64,000 nucleotides of DNA, taken from NCBI GenBank assembly GCA_035630615.1, contig DASQKI010000055.1:1-64000 (forward strand), given 5' to 3'. The translations under genes and the position numbers were made by a program. Below, piece after piece: positions 41,405 through 50,113 of the stretch. The stretch comes from DATFRX01 sp035630615. Its GTDB lineage: Bacteria; Actinomycetota; Actinomycetes; Propionibacteriales; Nocardioidaceae. The notes beneath the pieces are model-generated. The model did not search any database, was not told where the DNA came from, and worked only from the letters and a program-made list of their open reading frames with translations. Each line of letters begins with the position of its first letter. Positions within the stretch are counted from its first letter, which is position 1.

Positions 41405-42586
41405 CTAATGTCCGAGCGCGTCCCGGGTCGCCGCCGAGGAGTAGCGCCGCTTGCGACTGGCTCCGAGCGGCGGCGGTACGGTCGGGCCGCTCGCGGCGTC
41501 GATGTCGGACTCGGCCCGATCGTCCATCGTGGAGAGGAACTCGTCGAGGATCCGCCAGGTCGTCCGTCGGGCCGCCCGGCCGGTCAGCATGCCGAGATGG
41601 CCGCCCGGGACGACCTCGAACCGCACTGGCTCGGCCCGTGGCACGAGCTCGACGAGCGGCTTCACCGACTCGATTGGCGCGATGCCGTCGCCCGATCCGG
41701 CGAAGACCAGCAGCGGCTTGGCGAACGTGTCGAGCTTGACGGTCCGGGCGCCGATGTCGATCGCGCCGGTCGCGAGGACGTTGCCGCGCAGGAACCGGTG
41801 GTACAGCTGGCCGAACGACCGACCCGGATAGGCGTACATGTTGTCGCTGAACCGGTCGACCGCCTCGAGTTGCGCCAGGAAGTCGGCGTCGTCGAGGTTG
41901 CGTACGATCGCGAGCGGCTTGGTGACGAGCTTGTCGAAGCTCGACAGCTGGAACGCCCGCTTGACCACCGGCCTGGGCGCACCGCCGAGGATCGTGTAGA
42001 GGCCGGTCACGAGTCGGCCGTCGTCGACATTGAGCAGGGGTCGCAGCGGCGCGACGAGCGGCACCTGCTCGACATCGATCGGGGTGCCGACGGCCGTGAC
42101 CGAGTCGATCGGGAGGTCCGGATGGTCGGCGCCGGTGAGCAAGGCGAAGGTGCCGCCGAGGCTCCAGCCGACGAGATGGACCGGGTGGCCGCCGGCGTGT
42201 TGGCTGACCGCGCCGATTGCCGCCGGAAGCACCTCGTCGACCCAGTGTTCGAGTCCGAGATGCCGATCGGAGAAGGCGACCGGCCCATACTCCACGACGT
42301 AGGTCGGCCGACCGAGTCGGATCAGGTGCTCGACCAGCGAGCAGCCGCGGCGAAGGTCGAAGCACAGCGACGGGGCCGCGAGCGGCGTGACGAGCAGGAC
42401 GGGATCGCCCCTGGGTGCGACACCGGCAGCCGGTCGGTAGTGGTAGACCTCGCGGAGCGTGCCCTCGTCGATCAGGGTTCGCGGCATCGGTCGGAGGTCG
42501 GCGAGCCCGCCGTACAGGGTCTTCTTCGCGACGTTGATCGACGCGCTGACGACCTGGTCCGGTCGCGGGATCGGCATCCACGCCAT
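41405..42586 (-). CDS. PhaC-like alpha/beta hydrolase
   Basis: A 393-residue alpha/beta-hydrolase resembling poly(3-hydroxyalkanoate) synthases. There is LLVTPLAAPSLCFDLRRGCS near the start, then HLVGWSLGGTFALLTG with Ser as nucleophile where true PHA synthases have Cys (GxCxGG). VFAGSGDGIAPIESVKPL carries the Asp and VPGGHLGMLTG the His. The Ser suggests an esterase or lipase rather than a polymerase. ATG 42586 is preceded by GGGGAGGAG about seven bases away; GTG at 42604 is the longer alternative. It is ten bases upstream of the flavoprotein gene, forming one operon with it. Confidence 0.8.
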   Translation of the reverse strand: MAWMPIPRPDQVVSASINVAKKTLYGGLADLRPMPRTLIDEGTLREVYHYRPAAGVAPRGDPVLLVTPLAAPSLCFDLRRGCSLVEHLIRLGRPTYVVEYGPVAFSDRHLGLEHWVDEVLPAAIGAVSQHAGGHPVHLVGWSLGGTFALLTGADHPDLPIDSVTAVGTPIDVEQVPLVAPLRPLLNVDDGRLVTGLYTILGGAPRPVVKRAFQLSSFDKLVTKPLAIVRNLDDADFLAQLEAVDRFSDNMYAYPGRSFGQLYHRFLRGNVLATGAIDIGARTVKLDTFAKPLLVFAGSGDGIAPIESVKPLVELVPRAEPVRFEVVPGGHLGMLTGRAARRTTWRILDEFLSTMDDRAESDIDAASGPTVPPPLGASRKRRYSSAATRDALGH

Positions 42587-42665
42587 CGCCGTGCTCCTCC
42601 CCAAGTTGTCGCCCTTATGTTGCCCTATACCCCTAATAGCGGCTGACAGCTTCGCAGTGTGCAGG

Positions 42666-44126
42666 TCAGACCGGGCGCGGATTTTTGTTGTGGGGTGGCT
42701 TGTCGGTGCGCAGCTCGTCGAGGAACGACGAGGCCCAGCGCGAGATGTCGTGCTCGGTGACCTGTTTCCGCATCGCCCTCATCCGGCGGCGCACGTCCCT
42801 CGGCGTCGCTTCCATCGCCCGCAGCAGTGTGGTCTTGAGGCCGTTGATGTCGTAGGGGTTGACCAGGAACGCCTGGGTCAGCTCCTGCGCTGCGCCGGTG
42901 AACTCGCTCAGCACCAGCGCGCCATCGTTTTCGAGGCGGCAGGCGACGTACTCCTTCGCTACCAGGTTCATGCCATCGCGCAGCGGGGTCACGACCATGA
43001 CGTCGGCGGCTCGGTAGAGCGCGGCCATCTCGCTTCGGGGATAGGCCGAGTGCAGGTAGGTGACCGGCGGCTGCCCGATCCGCCCCAGCTCGCCGTTGAT
43101 GCGGCCGACCAGCCGGTCAATGTCGTCGCGAAGCGCGCGGTATTGCCGGACCCGGTCCCGCGACGGCGCGGCCACCTGGACGAACATCGCGTCGTCCGCG
43201 GTGAGATGCCCGTCTCGGATCAGCTCGCCGAAGGCGCGGATCCGCTGCCGCAGTCCTTTGGTGTAGTCGAGCCGATCGACCCCGAGGAGCAGCTTGCGAG
43301 GGTTGCCGAGGTCGTCGCGGATCTCGGCGGCGCGCTGCTCGGTCTCGGGCTGTCGGGCAAGCGTCTCGAGGGCGTCGACGTCGATCGAGATCGGATACGA
43401 GCCCGCCGTGACGACCCGACCGTCGTCGAGGTACACCGTGTCGCGATGGGTCTTGTAGCCGACGTGCTGGCGGACCAGGCGGATGAAGTTCGACGCGCCG
43501 CCGCGCAGCTGGAATCCGACCAGGTCGGCGCCGAGCAGGCCTTCGAGGATCTCGCGCCGCCACGGCAGCTGCTGAAACAGCTCGGTCGGCGGAAACGGGA
43601 TGTGCAGGAAGAACCCGATCCGCAGGTCCGGTCGATCGGCCCGCAGCATCTGGGGCACCAGCTGCAGCTGATAGTCCTGCACCCAGACGATCGCGCCTTG
43701 CTGGGCCACCTCGGCCGCCTTGTCGGCGAACCGGCGGTTGACCCGGACGTACGCGTCCCACCACACGCGGTGAAACTCCGGCGGAGCCACGACATCGTGG
43801 TAGAGCGGCCACAGGGTCGCGTTGGAGAAACCCTCGTAGTACTGCTCCACTTCATCGGTCGTAAGTCGCACCGGTATCAGTCTCAGTCCGTGGTCGGTGA
43901 ACGGTGCGACGTCCTCGTCCGGAGCGCCGTGCCACCCGATCCACGCACCCGAGTTTTGCCGCATGACCGGCTCGAGTGCGGTGACGAGACCGCCGGGCGA
44001 GCGGCGCCAGGTCGTCGATCCGTCGGGATGGGCTACGCGGTCGACGGGCAGCCGGTTGGCGACGATCACGAGGTCCGCCTTCGGCCTCGCGGAGCGTCGT
44101 CCGCCGGATGTCGTGGAGCTTGGCAT
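42666..44126 (-). CDS. otsA: alpha,alpha-trehalose-phosphate synthase (UDP-forming)
   Basis: A protein of about 486 residues, glycosyltransferase family 20, making trehalose 6-phosphate from UDP-glucose and glucose 6-phosphate. Landmarks are LVIVANRLPVDR, SPGGLVTALEPVM, WIGWHG, WVQDYQLQLVPQMLR, LGVDRLDYTKGLRQRI and PLRDGMNLVAKEYVA. ATG 44126 was chosen with GAGGTGAGG just upstream; GTG 44138 is possible. The phosphatase partner otsB lies 7 kb away at 51008 on the other strand, an unlinked arrangement. The product protects against osmotic and drying stress. Confidence 0.95.
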   Translation of the reverse strand: MPSSTTSGGRRSARPKADLVIVANRLPVDRVAHPDGSTTWRRSPGGLVTALEPVMRQNSGAWIGWHGAPDEDVAPFTDHGLRLIPVRLTTDEVEQYYEGFSNATLWPLYHDVVAPPEFHRVWWDAYVRVNRRFADKAAEVAQQGAIVWVQDYQLQLVPQMLRADRPDLRIGFFLHIPFPPTELFQQLPWRREILEGLLGADLVGFQLRGGASNFIRLVRQHVGYKTHRDTVYLDDGRVVTAGSYPISIDVDALETLARQPETEQRAAEIRDDLGNPRKLLLGVDRLDYTKGLRQRIRAFGELIRDGHLTADDAMFVQVAAPSRDRVRQYRALRDDIDRLVGRINGELGRIGQPPVTYLHSAYPRSEMAALYRAADVMVVTPLRDGMNLVAKEYVACRLENDGALVLSEFTGAAQELTQAFLVNPYDINGLKTTLLRAMEATPRDVRRRMRAMRKQVTEHDISRWASSFLDELRTDKPPHNKNPRPV

Positions 44127-44183
44127 GGGGTGCCTCACCTCGCCCCCAACCTATCCGGCGGGCGAATTGTCTACCGATCTAGT

Positions 44184-45098
44184 ATGCTTTCGCTCGTGAC
44201 TGTTTCCACGACGAGACTGCCGATCTTCGACGAGTCCACGACGGTCGTGAGCGCCCCCGGCGCCGGCCCGGGCAACTGGGCAGGCGCCCCCAGCGCGGTC
44301 TGGGCCGACGGCGCGTACTGGCTGGCCTATCGGGTTCGGCGTCCGCTCGACGCCGGACGAGGCGTTGCCGTCGTCGTCGCGCACTCGACCGATGGAGTGC
44401 GCTTCGAGCCACGGGTCAGGCTGCATCGCGAGGACTTCGGCGCTGAGTCGTTCGAGCGCCCTGCGTTGACGCCGCTGCCGACGGGTGGCTGGCGACTGTA
44501 CCTGAGCTGCGCGACTCCGCACTCGAAGCACTGGTGGGTCGAGGCGATCGACGCGCCGACGCCCGACGAGCTGCCCGCGGGGCGGCGTCATCCGGTGTTG
44601 GCTGGCGACGCAGAGAGCGCCTTCAAGGACCCCGTGGTCGTCGTGGGGGAGCCGTGGCAGATGTGGGTGTGCCGGCATCCGCTCGATGTCGTCGGCAGCG
44701 AGGACCGCATGAGCACGTGGTACGCGACCAGCGACGACGGACTGGCCTGGCGCCTGGAGCGTGAGGTGCTTCGCGGTCGCGACGGCATGTGGGACGCCCG
44801 CGGCGCTCGGGTCACGACCCTGCTCGACCCCGTCGACGGGCTCTTCCTGTACGACGGTCGCGCCACGGTGGGGCAGAACTGGTACGAGACGACCGGCCTC
44901 GCTCGCCAGGTCAACGGGCGGTTGAACGCGGTGCCCAGTCAGCCAACGCTGCGATCGCCGTTCGCCACCGGAGCGTTTCGGTATGTCTGCGCCGTCGACG
45001 TACCCGGTGGCGGCACCCGTTTCTACTTCGAGGCCGCCCGCGAGGACGGCGCGCACGACCTGCGTACCGTCCTGGTCGCGCCACCTCAGGCGAGCTGA
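44184..45098 (+). CDS. five-bladed-propeller glycosidase-like protein
   Basis: A protein of about 304 residues with repeated strands typical of GH43/GH32/GH130-like propellers: WAGAPSAVWADGAYWLAYRV, VVVAHSTDGVRFEPRVRLHR, ALTPLPTGGWRLYLSCA, AFKDPVVVVGEPWQMWVCRH (a candidate Asp in KDP), TWYATSDDGLAWRLE and TRFYFEAAREDG. I cannot identify the catalytic pair with confidence. The start may be ATG 44184 or GTG 44196; neither has a ribosome-binding site, and a TAGTAT at 44180-44185 could make the message leaderless at GTG 44196. It is divergent from otsA by about 57 bases, so a link to trehalose or glycan metabolism is possible. The 3' end overlaps the convergent exporter by 13 bases. Confidence 0.65.
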   Translation: MLSLVTVSTTRLPIFDESTTVVSAPGAGPGNWAGAPSAVWADGAYWLAYRVRRPLDAGRGVAVVVAHSTDGVRFEPRVRLHREDFGAESFERPALTPLPTGGWRLYLSCATPHSKHWWVEAIDAPTPDELPAGRRHPVLAGDAESAFKDPVVVVGEPWQMWVCRHPLDVVGSEDRMSTWYATSDDGLAWRLEREVLRGRDGMWDARGARVTTLLDPVDGLFLYDGRATVGQNWYETTGLARQVNGRLNAVPSQPTLRSPFATGAFRYVCAVDVPGGGTRFYFEAAREDGAHDLRTVLVAPPQAS

Positions 45099-46099
45099 AC
45101 CAGAGCGGATCCGGTGATCAGGAGGATGAGGCCGCCGAGGCGTTGTGGGGTGAGCGATCGCTGCGGCATCCGGAACAGGCCGCGACTGTCGATGGCGGCT
45201 GAGGCGAGTTGCTGTCCGGTGACGGTCAGCGCGACGGTCGTGGCAGCCCCGATGGCGGGAATGAGCAGGAAGGTCGCCATCACGTAGACGACGGCGCAGC
45301 CGCCACCGAGCCAGCCCCACCACGGCATACCGTCTAGTCCGCTCCGGGTGGGCGCGGGTGTCGCCTTCACCGCGAGGAGCACGGCGAGGAGTGCCGCGAT
45401 GGTGAGCGTCGCCACGGTGAAGCTGACGAGGGCTACGGCGAGGGATTCGTGAATCGTCTCGTGGAGTTGCGCGTTGATCGCGCCTTGGATCGGCAGGCCC
45501 GCGCCCGCGGCCATGCCGAGGAGGACCCATCCCGCCCGGCCGATCCGCGCCCGAGCCGGAGCAGATTGCCGGGCCTCCTTCAAGGTCGTGGTGAAGGCGC
45601 TTCCGGTCGGTTCCTCCGGGGGACCGGGCGTTGTACGACGCTGAGGCACGGCCGCTTGATTGCCGCGAATGATCATCGTGATGCCCGCGAGCACGGCTGC
45701 CGCGCCGAGCACCACTCCTACGGTCAAGGACTGATCATCGACCCCGAGCAGGCCGAGCTGATCCAGGCCGAGTGAGGCGAGCATCTGCCCAGTGACGAAC
45801 AGCGCCACGGCGGCGAGCGCGCCGAGTCGGGGGAACAGCAATATCCCGCTGGTGATGTAGAGCGGGCTGGCCAGGCCCCCGAGTAGCTGCCATGAGGGCA
45901 CGTCGGACACCAGGCCAACTGCTCCGATCGCGCCCGTGACGAGGGCGAGCACCACCAGCAAAGCGGTCGCCACGCTGAGCTGCGCGGTGGATGCGCCATA
46001 GGGAGTACCGACGGCCTTGGTGAGCTGGAGGTTTGCCGATGCCTGCACCGCTAGCAAGGCTCCTGCCAGCAGCGCGGAGGCGAGAAACGCGACATCCAT
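45086..46099 (-). CDS. YdcZ/DUF606-type DMT transporter, tandem duplicated
   Basis: A 337-residue membrane protein with ten helices in two homologous halves. Half one starts FLASALLAGALLAVQASANL and contains ALFVTGQMLASLGLDQLGLL. Half two starts MAAGAGLPIQGAINAQLHET and contains VTGQQLASAAIDSRGLF. VTGQ-LAS-xD is the YdcZ signature in both. The halves are joined by a 45-residue polar linker. It probably exports small molecules. TetR-type operators lie 19-71 bases upstream of its ATG, and the tetR gene is next upstream on the same strand. Confidence 0.85.
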   Translation of the reverse strand: MDVAFLASALLAGALLAVQASANLQLTKAVGTPYGASTAQLSVATALLVVLALVTGAIGAVGLVSDVPSWQLLGGLASPLYITSGILLFPRLGALAAVALFVTGQMLASLGLDQLGLLGVDDQSLTVGVVLGAAAVLAGITMIIRGNQAAVPQRRTTPGPPEEPTGSAFTTTLKEARQSAPARARIGRAGWVLLGMAAGAGLPIQGAINAQLHETIHESLAVALVSFTVATLTIAALLAVLLAVKATPAPTRSGLDGMPWWGWLGGGCAVVYVMATFLLIPAIGAATTVALTVTGQQLASAAIDSRGLFRMPQRSLTPQRLGGLILLITGSALVQLA

Positions 46100-46117
46100 G
46101 GGACGCTCCGATCTATC

Positions 46118-46134
46118 CGGACACCATGTCCGGT
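46118..46134. promoter_or_regulatory. TetR-type operator 1
   Basis: CCGGACA-cca-TGTCCGG, a perfect 7-bp dyad with a 3-bp centre, 19 bases upstream of the exporter ATG. Binding here would block the exporter promoter or early transcription. Confidence 0.75.
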
Positions 46135-46153
46135 TCGCTCGTAGGGAGTCTAA

Positions 46154-46170
46154 CCGGACATGGTGTCCAG
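46154..46170. promoter_or_regulatory. TetR-type operator 2
   Basis: CCGGACA-tgg-TGTCCag, the same dyad with one changed arm, 36 bases (centre to centre) from operator 1. Positions 46154-46168 are the exact inverse of 46119-46133. Confidence 0.75.
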
Positions 46171-46210
46171 ATGCTCCCGAGCGTCCCGTCGGCTGAGCCC
46201 CTCGGGGTTC

Positions 46211-46795
46211 TCAGCCTCGGAGTACGCGGTCGGCCAGGTCGCGGAGGGTGCGGCGGATTCGCGCCTGGCTCAGACCGCGCTCGTCTCGGAGGTAGAGGTA
46301 GAGCTCGGGTGCCAGCGGCGCCAGCAGAACGTCGACGACGGCATCCTGGTCGCTCCGGCCGGCCGCTCGGACCAGCGCAGCTACGTGGGTCCGCCAGAAG
46401 TCGTAGGCACCCGTGGCATACCGCGATCGCCCAACCTCCGACCCCAGCACGAGGTGGCCGTGCGCCTCGAGGAGGTCGACCATCGCGTCGTAGAAGGCGG
46501 CGAGCCGCGCCGCTGGCGGAGCGCCGGGGCCGAGGGGAGGGGCACCACGGATCAGCTCTTCTTGGAGCGTCCGCTCATGTTCGTCGAGCAGGGCGACGGC
46601 GATCGATGCACGGTCGGGATAGCGGCGGTAGAGCGTGGCCCGCCCGACGCCTGCTGCCTTTGCGATGTCGTCCATCGTGACGTTCGCAGCCCCGGTGTCG
46701 GCGAAGAGGCGCTGTGCCGCGGCGAGGATCCGAGCCCGGTTTCGCGCGGCGTCGCTTCGTTCGGCCGTGCTCACGGATCCAACGTAACGGAGCAT
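46211..46795 (-). CDS. TetR-family repressor
   Basis: A 194-residue repressor. Residues about 14-60 are the helix-turn-helix: RARILAAAQRLFADTGAANV, TMDDIAKAAGVGRATLYRRY. The rest is a helical ligand/dimer domain (FYDAMVDLLEAHGHLVLGSE). ATG 46795 has GGAG seven bases upstream but overlaps an inverted repeat; GTG 46774 (VSTAERSDAARNR) is a plausible later start. The gene is 111 bases upstream of the exporter with paired operators between, so it most likely represses the exporter and itself. Confidence 0.9.
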   Translation of the reverse strand: MLRYVGSVSTAERSDAARNRARILAAAQRLFADTGAANVTMDDIAKAAGVGRATLYRRYPDRASIAVALLDEHERTLQEELIRGAPPLGPGAPPAARLAAFYDAMVDLLEAHGHLVLGSEVGRSRYATGAYDFWRTHVAALVRAAGRSDQDAVVDVLLAPLAPELYLYLRDERGLSQARIRRTLRDLADRVLRG

Positions 46796-46815
46796 CTGGA
46801 CGCTCCGTCCAGATG
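46793..46815. promoter_or_regulatory. inverted repeat at the tetR start, possible autoregulatory operator
   Basis: CATCTGGAC at 46793-46801 and GTCCAGATG at 46807-46815, a perfect 9-bp dyad with a 5-bp centre. It shares the GGAC/GTCC core with the exporter operators but has different spacing. It covers the ribosome-binding region and start codon of the tetR gene. Confidence 0.55.
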
Positions 46816-46836
46816 ATCCTCGAGTGATGCGTCCGG

Positions 46837-47814
46837 CTACGCGCGTGCGCTCCGGGTCGCGAACGCGCCCTGGCCGGTCTCGCTGCGCCAGTCGGCGAAC
46901 GGCATCTCGGTCACCCGCTCGAGCAGGTCGAGGTCGGCCTCGAAGTGGGCCAGCAGAGCGCGCCGTTGGGTGAGGCCCAGCTCCGGTCGCTCGGTCCGCC
47001 CGCGCCGGTGCAGCGCGTTGACCAGCGGCCGCGAGGCGCGTCGCCACGCCTTCGGCTCGAATGCCGATCCGAGGCGGGAGCCGACCCGGACCGCACTCGA
47101 CAACGCCCTGGTCTGCCAGCCGTCCATGACGAACGGGCGCGTGTTGTCGCCGGGAATCGCGCTCACGACGCCCTGGCGGACACCGAGGAACCCGCAGACC
47201 CGGTCCAGCGCGTCCTTCGGCGTGTCGACGAGCTCGCGGTAGCGCAGGATCAGCACGTGGTCGCGGGGAAACAGCTTGTAGAGCGTGTCGAGCTGTTCGC
47301 CGTATCGGCCGAGTCGGAGATAGTGCCAAAACGGCGCCCAGCCCGCCCGGATCCGACCGTGCTCGGCGAAGCATGCGTCCACCACGTCGGGGATCGGCTC
47401 GAGACCGTCGACCCACAGGTGCGTCCAGTTCGAGTACGCCCGGTCGACCGGATCGCGGAGGACGCAGATCAGTCGGGCCTGGGGGATCGTGGCTGCGATC
47501 CGTCGACGGGCGTCGGAGTCGGCGAGGTAGAGCGGGGTGCTCTCTCCGCACAGCACTTCGGCGCTCGGGTCGGCGAACAGGTCGAGATAGTCGCCGCGGC
47601 GCCAGATCCACTCGCGCCGGCTGTGGGCGTCGCCGGGGCCAGTGAACAGCGGAGGCGGCGCATCGCCGCACAGGAAGTACTTCGGCTCCTTGATCGGGCT
47701 CATCGCGAGCTCCGGATGCTGTGCGAGCGCGGCGTGCAGGGCACTGGTGCCGGCTTTCGGGGCGCCGAGGATCAAGAAGTCGGGCAGGCGGCCGGCGATC
47801 TGGGGCGAAGCCAT
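46837..47814 (-). CDS. sulfotransferase
   Basis: A 325-residue PAPS-dependent sulfotransferase. The 5'-phosphosulfate-binding loop is FLILGAPKAGTSALHAAL at 13-30, and the 3'-phosphate site is LICVLRDPVDRAYSNWTHLW. The middle is conserved (EPKYFLCGD, DYLDLFADP). It moves sulfate from PAPS to a hydroxyl of a lipid, glycan or small molecule; acceptor unknown. No membrane helix, so it is cytoplasmic. An AT-rich stretch at 47815-47860 probably holds its promoter. Confidence 0.9.
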   Translation of the reverse strand: MASPQIAGRLPDFLILGAPKAGTSALHAALAQHPELAMSPIKEPKYFLCGDAPPPLFTGPGDAHSRREWIWRRGDYLDLFADPSAEVLCGESTPLYLADSDARRRIAATIPQARLICVLRDPVDRAYSNWTHLWVDGLEPIPDVVDACFAEHGRIRAGWAPFWHYLRLGRYGEQLDTLYKLFPRDHVLILRYRELVDTPKDALDRVCGFLGVRQGVVSAIPGDNTRPFVMDGWQTRALSSAVRVGSRLGSAFEPKAWRRASRPLVNALHRRGRTERPELGLTQRRALLAHFEADLDLLERVTEMPFADWRSETGQGAFATRSARA

Positions 47815-47889
47815 TGCACAATACTAATGTGAGTCAATGGACGTTGTCTTCTATAAGAAGGTCCTAGCCGCCGACCGCGCTGCCGCTGG

Positions 47890-48939
47890 CTAGTTGAGGC
47901 GCAGCCGCCACTGCCGAACCAGCGTGAGCCCGACCGCCACAGCAGCCAGGACGCCGGCGGCCAGGATCAGCCAGCCGCCGACCCCGATCGACACGGTGAT
48001 CTCCGAGTCCTCGAAGTCGAGGGTCGGTTCCAGTCTGATCCACAGAAAGCCGGCGACAGTCGTCGATCCGATCCCCGCGAGCAGTCCGATCCGGAGCGGC
48101 CAGGCCTTCGCCCGCGAGACCGCCATGGCGATCACAGTGACGACCAAGCCGATAGCCAGCACCGTGCAGGGGATTCCTACGGAGCGCTCCGCTCGGTCCC
48201 AACCGTCGATCTGGACGAAGGAATCGGCCCTGTCGGGATTCCCGACCTGAAGGAGGGTCAGGAACGGCGCGACGACCAAGCTGACGGCCGCCACGATCCA
48301 GAGTGCCATGAGCGCGAACGGCGGACGGCCGATGCCAGGTGCCTCCGGCATCGGATGCCGCGATATCCCACGCCGCCGACGGCGGAGATGGACGAGCGAC
48401 ACCGCGACCGCGATGCTAGCAAGAGCGCCGATCGCCAGAGCCAGCCATGCCGCCGGGCTCACCGTCACGTCGACCAGCACCGATGCGTCGCCCACGTCTT
48501 CGTTGAGCAGCACGGCCTCGAGCTCCAAGAGCTGGACGACGCTGGCCGTGACGGCCATCGTGCTCGCCGAGAGGCCGACCCACGCCGGCCAGGCGGATCG
48601 GCGCGAGGCGATCGTCGCCACGACCGCGAGGATCAGCAGTGCGGCTACGGCGAGGAACAGGATCCCGAACCGCGGGCCGTGGCCGCTGAGCTCGTCGAAG
48701 CGACCCCACCCGTCGGCGCTGTACTCGTGCTCGATATCGGGCATGCCCTCGTGTCCGGCTTGGTCGCCGTAGAGCGAGACGACGCGATACTGCTTGAGGA
48801 ACGGGAGGACGACGAGTCCGATCGCCGTCGTGACCCAAAGGCCCAGCAGGAGACGACCGATCGCCTGTTCTTTGTCTCCGCGGGTGGCCGGCGGGTCGGT
48901 GGCCGTGACGTTGGGGCCGTAGAAAGTCGATGTGTTCAT
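47890..48939 (-). CDS. membrane protein with an internal duplication
   Basis: A 349-residue protein with about eight helices arranged as two homologous halves of four. Matching parts are LLLGLWVTTAIGLVVLPFLK with LMALWIVAAVSLVVAPFLTL; DGWGRFDEL with DGWDRAERS; SAWPAWVGLSAS with KAWPLRIGLLAG; and VSPAAWLALAIGALASIAVA with IGVGGWLILAAGVLAAVAVG. External loops carry Asp/Glu-rich stretches. Family and function are not recognised. Confidence 0.7.
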   Translation of the reverse strand: MNTSTFYGPNVTATDPPATRGDKEQAIGRLLLGLWVTTAIGLVVLPFLKQYRVVSLYGDQAGHEGMPDIEHEYSADGWGRFDELSGHGPRFGILFLAVAALLILAVVATIASRRSAWPAWVGLSASTMAVTASVVQLLELEAVLLNEDVGDASVLVDVTVSPAAWLALAIGALASIAVAVSLVHLRRRRRGISRHPMPEAPGIGRPPFALMALWIVAAVSLVVAPFLTLLQVGNPDRADSFVQIDGWDRAERSVGIPCTVLAIGLVVTVIAMAVSRAKAWPLRIGLLAGIGSTTVAGFLWIRLEPTLDFEDSEITVSIGVGGWLILAAGVLAAVAVGLTLVRQWRLRLN

Positions 48940-48985
48940 GTCCGCAGCCTGCGGGTGGCCGCTTTCTTCACGCTTTCACGGCGAC

Positions 48986-49984
48986 CTAGCCGTCGAACGC
49001 GGCGCGGATCCGATCCAGCGTGGCAATCACGGAATAGGTCTCGTCGAGCGGCAGCAGATCCGACTCGGTTTGACCGGCCCGGAGGCAGCGCATGACCTCG
49101 GCTACTTCGTGTGCGTACCCCTGACCCACGATCCGGGCGGTGTGCTCCTTCGCCTCGAAGCCCTCGATGTAGGTGTACGAGGGCGGCACGTGGAACCGCG
49201 ACGGGACCTCGATTCGGCCGTCCGTTCCGGCGATCGACGCTCGTGCGTCCGACCAGGCGGTTTGGGTCCACGAGAGACTCGCGATCGCGCCGTTCGCGTA
49301 CGCCAGCGAAGCGGCGCCACTGACGTCGACGTCCCGATCGGACCGGGCTGTCGTCGCTGCCACGTCGACCGGCTCGCCGAGCAGCAGGTGGGCGAAGGTC
49401 ACCGGATAGATGCCGAGGTCGAGCAGCGCCGACGCGCCGAGCGCCGGGTCCCAGAGTCGGCTCGCGGGGTCGGGCTGAGCGACGAAGCCCAGATCGGCCC
49501 GCACCTGCAGGATCGGGCGGCAGGCGCCGGCGCGGGCCAACCCCACGATGTCCCGGATCAACGGATTTGCCCGCATCCACATCGCCTCGGCCAGGAACAG
49601 CCCTTCCGACCTCGCCCGAGCGATCAATGCGGCCGCGCTCGCCGAATCGAGCGTCAGTGGCTTCTCGCACAGCACCGACTTGGCCCCATCTAGACAGGTT
49701 GTGACATCCTCGACGTGACGCCCGTGCGGCGTCGCCACGTACACCACGTCGACATCGGGGTCGTGGACCAGCTCCTCGTACGAGCCGTACGCGCGGGCGA
49801 CGCCGTGTCTCTCGGCGAATGCGCGCGCCGTGGCCATCGAACGGGAGCCGCACGCGGCCAGCTCGGCGCTGGGTACGAGGCGAAGGTCATCGACGAAGGA
49901 GTGTGCGATCTTGCCTGTCGCGAGGATGCCCCAGCACACCGGCGCGGCGTCTGAGGTCAGGCCGAGCCGGGCAGCGATATCCAT
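48986..49984 (-). CDS. Gfo/Idh/MocA-family oxidoreductase
   Basis: A 332-residue NAD(P)-dependent dehydrogenase of the glucose-fructose oxidoreductase type. The N-terminal Rossmann domain has CWGILATGKIAHSFVDDLRL and VDVVYVATPHGRHVEDVTTC. The signature CEKPLTLDSASAAAL (EKP with the catalytic Lys) follows, then LAEAMWMRANPLIRDIVGL as in the dihydrodiol/1,5-anhydro-fructose reductase subgroup, and GASALLDLGIYPVTFAHLLL. Substrate likely a sugar or cyclic polyol. It is 46 bases upstream of the duplicated membrane protein gene's start. Confidence 0.9.
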   Translation of the reverse strand: MDIAARLGLTSDAAPVCWGILATGKIAHSFVDDLRLVPSAELAACGSRSMATARAFAERHGVARAYGSYEELVHDPDVDVVYVATPHGRHVEDVTTCLDGAKSVLCEKPLTLDSASAAALIARARSEGLFLAEAMWMRANPLIRDIVGLARAGACRPILQVRADLGFVAQPDPASRLWDPALGASALLDLGIYPVTFAHLLLGEPVDVAATTARSDRDVDVSGAASLAYANGAIASLSWTQTAWSDARASIAGTDGRIEVPSRFHVPPSYTYIEGFEAKEHTARIVGQGYAHEVAEVMRCLRAGQTESDLLPLDETYSVIATLDRIRAAFDG

Positions 49985-50113
49985 AGGCTCATTGTCGCCT
50001 CACCGAGCAGGTAAATGACATCGATGTTGTTTGTCACCTACGATGGGCCACATGAGGGCGGCCAACCCGAGGCTACCCCGCCGACGACCGACGAAGGGAC
50101 TGGGAGCGACCGC

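Noticed and set aside
41405..42586. A true polyhydroxyalkanoate synthase
   Set aside because: The nucleophile position is Ser (GWSLGG) instead of the Cys needed for polymer synthesis, and no phasin, PhaA or PhaB is adjacent.
42459..44183. The long upstream extension of the propeller protein's frame over otsA
   Set aside because: It covers the whole of otsA on the other strand; homology-like sequence begins only after 44184.
46796..47821. The upstream extension of the tetR frame over the sulfotransferase
   Set aside because: Arg/Pro-rich shadow; the repressor begins at the helix-turn-helix and the sulfotransferase has all its motifs in the other frame.
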